Assembly: GCA_937873035.1 (NCBI GenBank)
Contig: CALMVA010000066.1
Span: 1-32,660 of the forward strand
Reading direction: 5' to 3'
DNA from: an uncultured Sphingomonadaceae bacterium
GTDB taxonomy: Bacteria; Pseudomonadota; Alphaproteobacteria; Sphingomonadales; Sphingomonadaceae
Length of the DNA: 32,660 nucleotides
The position numbers and the translations under genes were made by a program. The stretch's first letter is position 1; each line of letters opens with the position of its first letter. Below the pieces are notes generated by a model, which worked only from the letters and a program-made list of their open reading frames with translations, made no database searches and was not told the DNA's origin. This document shows, piece after piece, positions 30,794 through 32,660 of this stretch.

Positions 30794-32660
30794 ATGTTCA
30801 ACACGAAAACTGTATCAATCGAGTGGGGCGGACAGACGCTGACGCTCGAAACGGGCAAGGTTGCCCGCCAGGCTGACGGCGCTGTTGTGGCGACGCTCGG
30901 CGAAACCGTGGTTCTGTGCGCCGTCACGGCCGCCAAGTCGGTGAAGGAAGGGCAAGACTTCTTCCCCCTGACTGTCCACTATCAGGAAAAATATTCGTCG
31001 GCGGGCCGCATCCCCGGCGGCTTCTTCAAGCGTGAGCGCGGCGCGACCGAAAAGGAAACACTGGTCTCCCGCCTGATCGACCGTCCGGTTCGCCCGCTCT
31101 TCCCCGAAGGCTTCTACAACGAAATCAACTGCATCGCGCAGGTGTTCTCGTATGATGGTGAAAACGAGCCGGATATTCTCGCGATGGTTGCCGCCTCTGC
31201 TGCGCTCACCATTTCGGGCGTGCCCTTCATGGGCCCGATCGGCGCTGCGCGCGTTGGTTATGTCAACGGCGAATACATCCTGAACCCGACCGATGAGCAG
31301 GTTGCCGAAGGCGATCTCGATCTCGTCGTCGCCGCCACCTACGACGCGGTGATGATGGTTGAATCCGAAGCCAATGAGCTGTCGGAAGAAGTCATGCTGG
31401 GCGCCGTGCTCTTTGCGCACGATGCCTGTCGTGAAGTCATCAAGGCAATCGTGAAGCTGGCTGAGCAGGCCGCCAAGGAACCTTGGGAAATGGCCGCGCA
31501 GGACGATCTGGCCGATCTCAAGAAGCAGCTCAAGGACCTCATCGGCGCCGACATTGCCGCCGCCTACAAGCTGACCGACAAATCGGCCCGCTCGAACGCG
31601 CTCGGCGCGGCGCGCGACAAGGCCAAGGCGCAATTCACCGCGGATGGTCTTTCGCCGCAGATGGTGATGGCGGGCATCAAGCTCACCAAGAAGCTCGAAG
31701 CCGAAATCGTCCGTGGCGCTATCCTAAAGGATGGCACCCGCATCGATGGCCGCACCACCACGCAGATCCGCCCGATCCTTGCAGAAACGCACTTTCTGCC
31801 GCGTGCACATGGTTCGACGCTGTTTACGCGCGGTGAAACGCAGACCATCGCGACTTGCACCCTTGGCACCAAGGATGCGGAGCAGATGATCGATGGCCTC
31901 ACTGGCCTGCGTTACGAGCACTTCATGCTGCACTACAACTTCCCGCCCTATTCGGTCGGTGAGGTGGGCCGCTTTGGCGCACCGGGTCGTCGTGAAGTGG
32001 GCCATGGCAAGCTCGCTTGGCGCGCGCTGCACCCCGTGCTGCCGACCAAGGAAGAATTCCCCTATACCATCCGCCTCACCAGCGACATCACCGAGTCCAA
32101 TGGCTCGTCGTCGATGGCGTCGGTCTGCGGTGGTTCGCTTGCGATGATGGATGCTGGTGTGCCGATCAAGCGCCCGGTTTCGGGCATTGCCATGGGCCTC
32201 ATCCTTGAAGGCGAAGATTTCGCCATCCTGTCGGACATCCTGGGTGATGAAGACCATCTGGGCGACATGGACTTCAAGGTCGCCGGCACCGAACTCGGCA
32301 TCACCACGATGCAGATGGACATCAAGATTGCCGGTATCACCAAGGAAATCTTCGAAAAGGCGCTCGCGCAGGCCAAGCAGGGCCGTGCGCACATCCTTGG
32401 CGAGATGAACAAGGCGCTCGGCGAAACCCGCAGCGAGCTTTCGGCGCACGCACCGCGCATCGAAACGATCAGCATCGACAAGTCGAAGATCCGTGACGTT
32501 ATCGGCACGGGCGGCAAGGTCATCCGCGAAATCGTGGCGACCACGGGTGCCAAGGTCGACATTGACGATGAAGGCATCATCAAGATCAGCTCGTCCGACC
32601 TCGATCAGATCGAAGCCGCCAAGAAGTGGATCCTCGGCATCGTCGAGGAAGCCGAAGTCG
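30794..32660 (+). CDS. pnp: Polyribonucleotide nucleotidyltransferase, 3' end outside window
   Basis: 622 codons are visible. The first RNase PH domain ([20 protein letters not shown], with [13 protein letters not shown]) is followed by a helical domain and the second, catalytic RNase PH domain: [59 protein letters not shown]. The KH domain begins with [17 protein letters not shown] (GxxG = GTGG). The S1 domain lies beyond the edge. PNPase degrades RNA 3' to 5' using phosphate and is a degradosome partner. AAGGA precedes the ATG. Confidence 0.97.
   Translation, partial: MFNTKTVSIEWGGQTLTLETGKVARQADGAVVATLGETVVLCAVTAAKSVKEGQDFFPLTVHYQEKYSSAGRIPGGFFKRERGATEKETLVSRLIDRPVRPLFPEGFYNEINCIAQVFSYDGENEPDILAMVAASAALTISGVPFMGPIGAARVGYVNGEYILNPTDEQVAEGDLDLVVAATYDAVMMVESEANELSEEVMLGAVLFAHDACREVIKAIVKLAEQAAKEPWEMAAQDDLADLKKQLKDLIGADIAAAYKLTDKSARSNALGAARDKAKAQFTADGLSPQMVMAGIKLTKKLEAEIVRGAILKDGTRIDGRTTTQIRPILAETHFLPRAHGSTLFTRGETQTIATCTLGTKDAEQMIDGLTGLRYEHFMLHYNFPPYSVGEVGRFGAPGRREVGHGKLAWRALHPVLPTKEEFPYTIRLTSDITESNGSSSMASVCGGSLAMMDAGVPIKRPVSGIAMGLILEGEDFAILSDILGDEDHLGDMDFKVAGTELGITTMQMDIKIAGITKEIFEKALAQAKQGRAHILGEMNKALGETRSELSAHAPRIETISIDKSKIRDVIGTGGKVIREIVATTGAKVDIDDEGIIKISSSDLDQIEAAKKWILGIVEEAEV

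Overview
The window looks like chromosome from a GC-rich alphaproteobacterium, most likely a sphingomonad. This rests on: a rimP-nusA-rnpM-infB-rbfA-truB-rpsO-pnp run with alphaproteobacterial-type proteins (a YlxR protein with a long C-terminal extension, and IF-2 with an Ala/Glu-rich N-terminus); a LexA box of the alphaproteobacterial direct-repeat type (GTTC-N7-GTTC) in front of dinB; and a paired intergenic repeat around GCTGAGCTTGTCGAA, of a kind common in sphingomonad genomes. No rRNA, tRNA, insertion sequence, phage gene or CRISPR array was found. Genus is not assigned.

Layout. 1-7 kb holds small metabolic and stress units: a CerR-type TetR regulator divergent from a nitroreductase, a class V aminotransferase, an exported L,D-transpeptidase-like protein, a universal stress protein followed by a beta-CASP RNase, and a crotonase-fold enzyme. 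7.1-13.6 kb is one giant autotransporter adhesin (2159 aa) with its own strong terminator. It faces a TetR regulator across a 237-bp region full of inverted repeats. The first part of that regulator gene is unusually AT-rich. 14.4-21.2 kb carries two divergent two-component modules: on the minus strand, a receiver-MarR-like regulator, a soluble FixL/HPK4-like kinase and a class I aminotransferase; on the plus strand, a membrane sensor kinase with a large periplasmic domain, and a double-receiver protein. 21.2-22.9 kb contains a doubtful small membrane ORF, a strong terminator and dinB (Pol IV) behind an SOS box.

22.9 kb to the end is the translation/RNA operon: rimP, nusA, rnpM, infB, rbfA, thymidine kinase, truB and rpsO, then a terminator with a TTCG tetraloop, a hairpin-bearing leader and pnp, which runs off the window.

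The most surprising observation is in infB. The frame is intact for 747 codons and then meets an in-frame TAA exactly at the junction between the linker helix and the C2 (initiator-tRNA-binding) domain. The rest of C2 continues in the same frame to 28371. The ~75 bases just after the stop are abnormally diverged, while everything further on is well conserved. This is either a local sequence error or a real lesion/split in an essential gene. Other items to follow up are the inverted-repeat-rich regulatory region and apparently composite TetR gene beside the autotransporter, and the unusual GIPxGTTI repeats in the autotransporter passenger.
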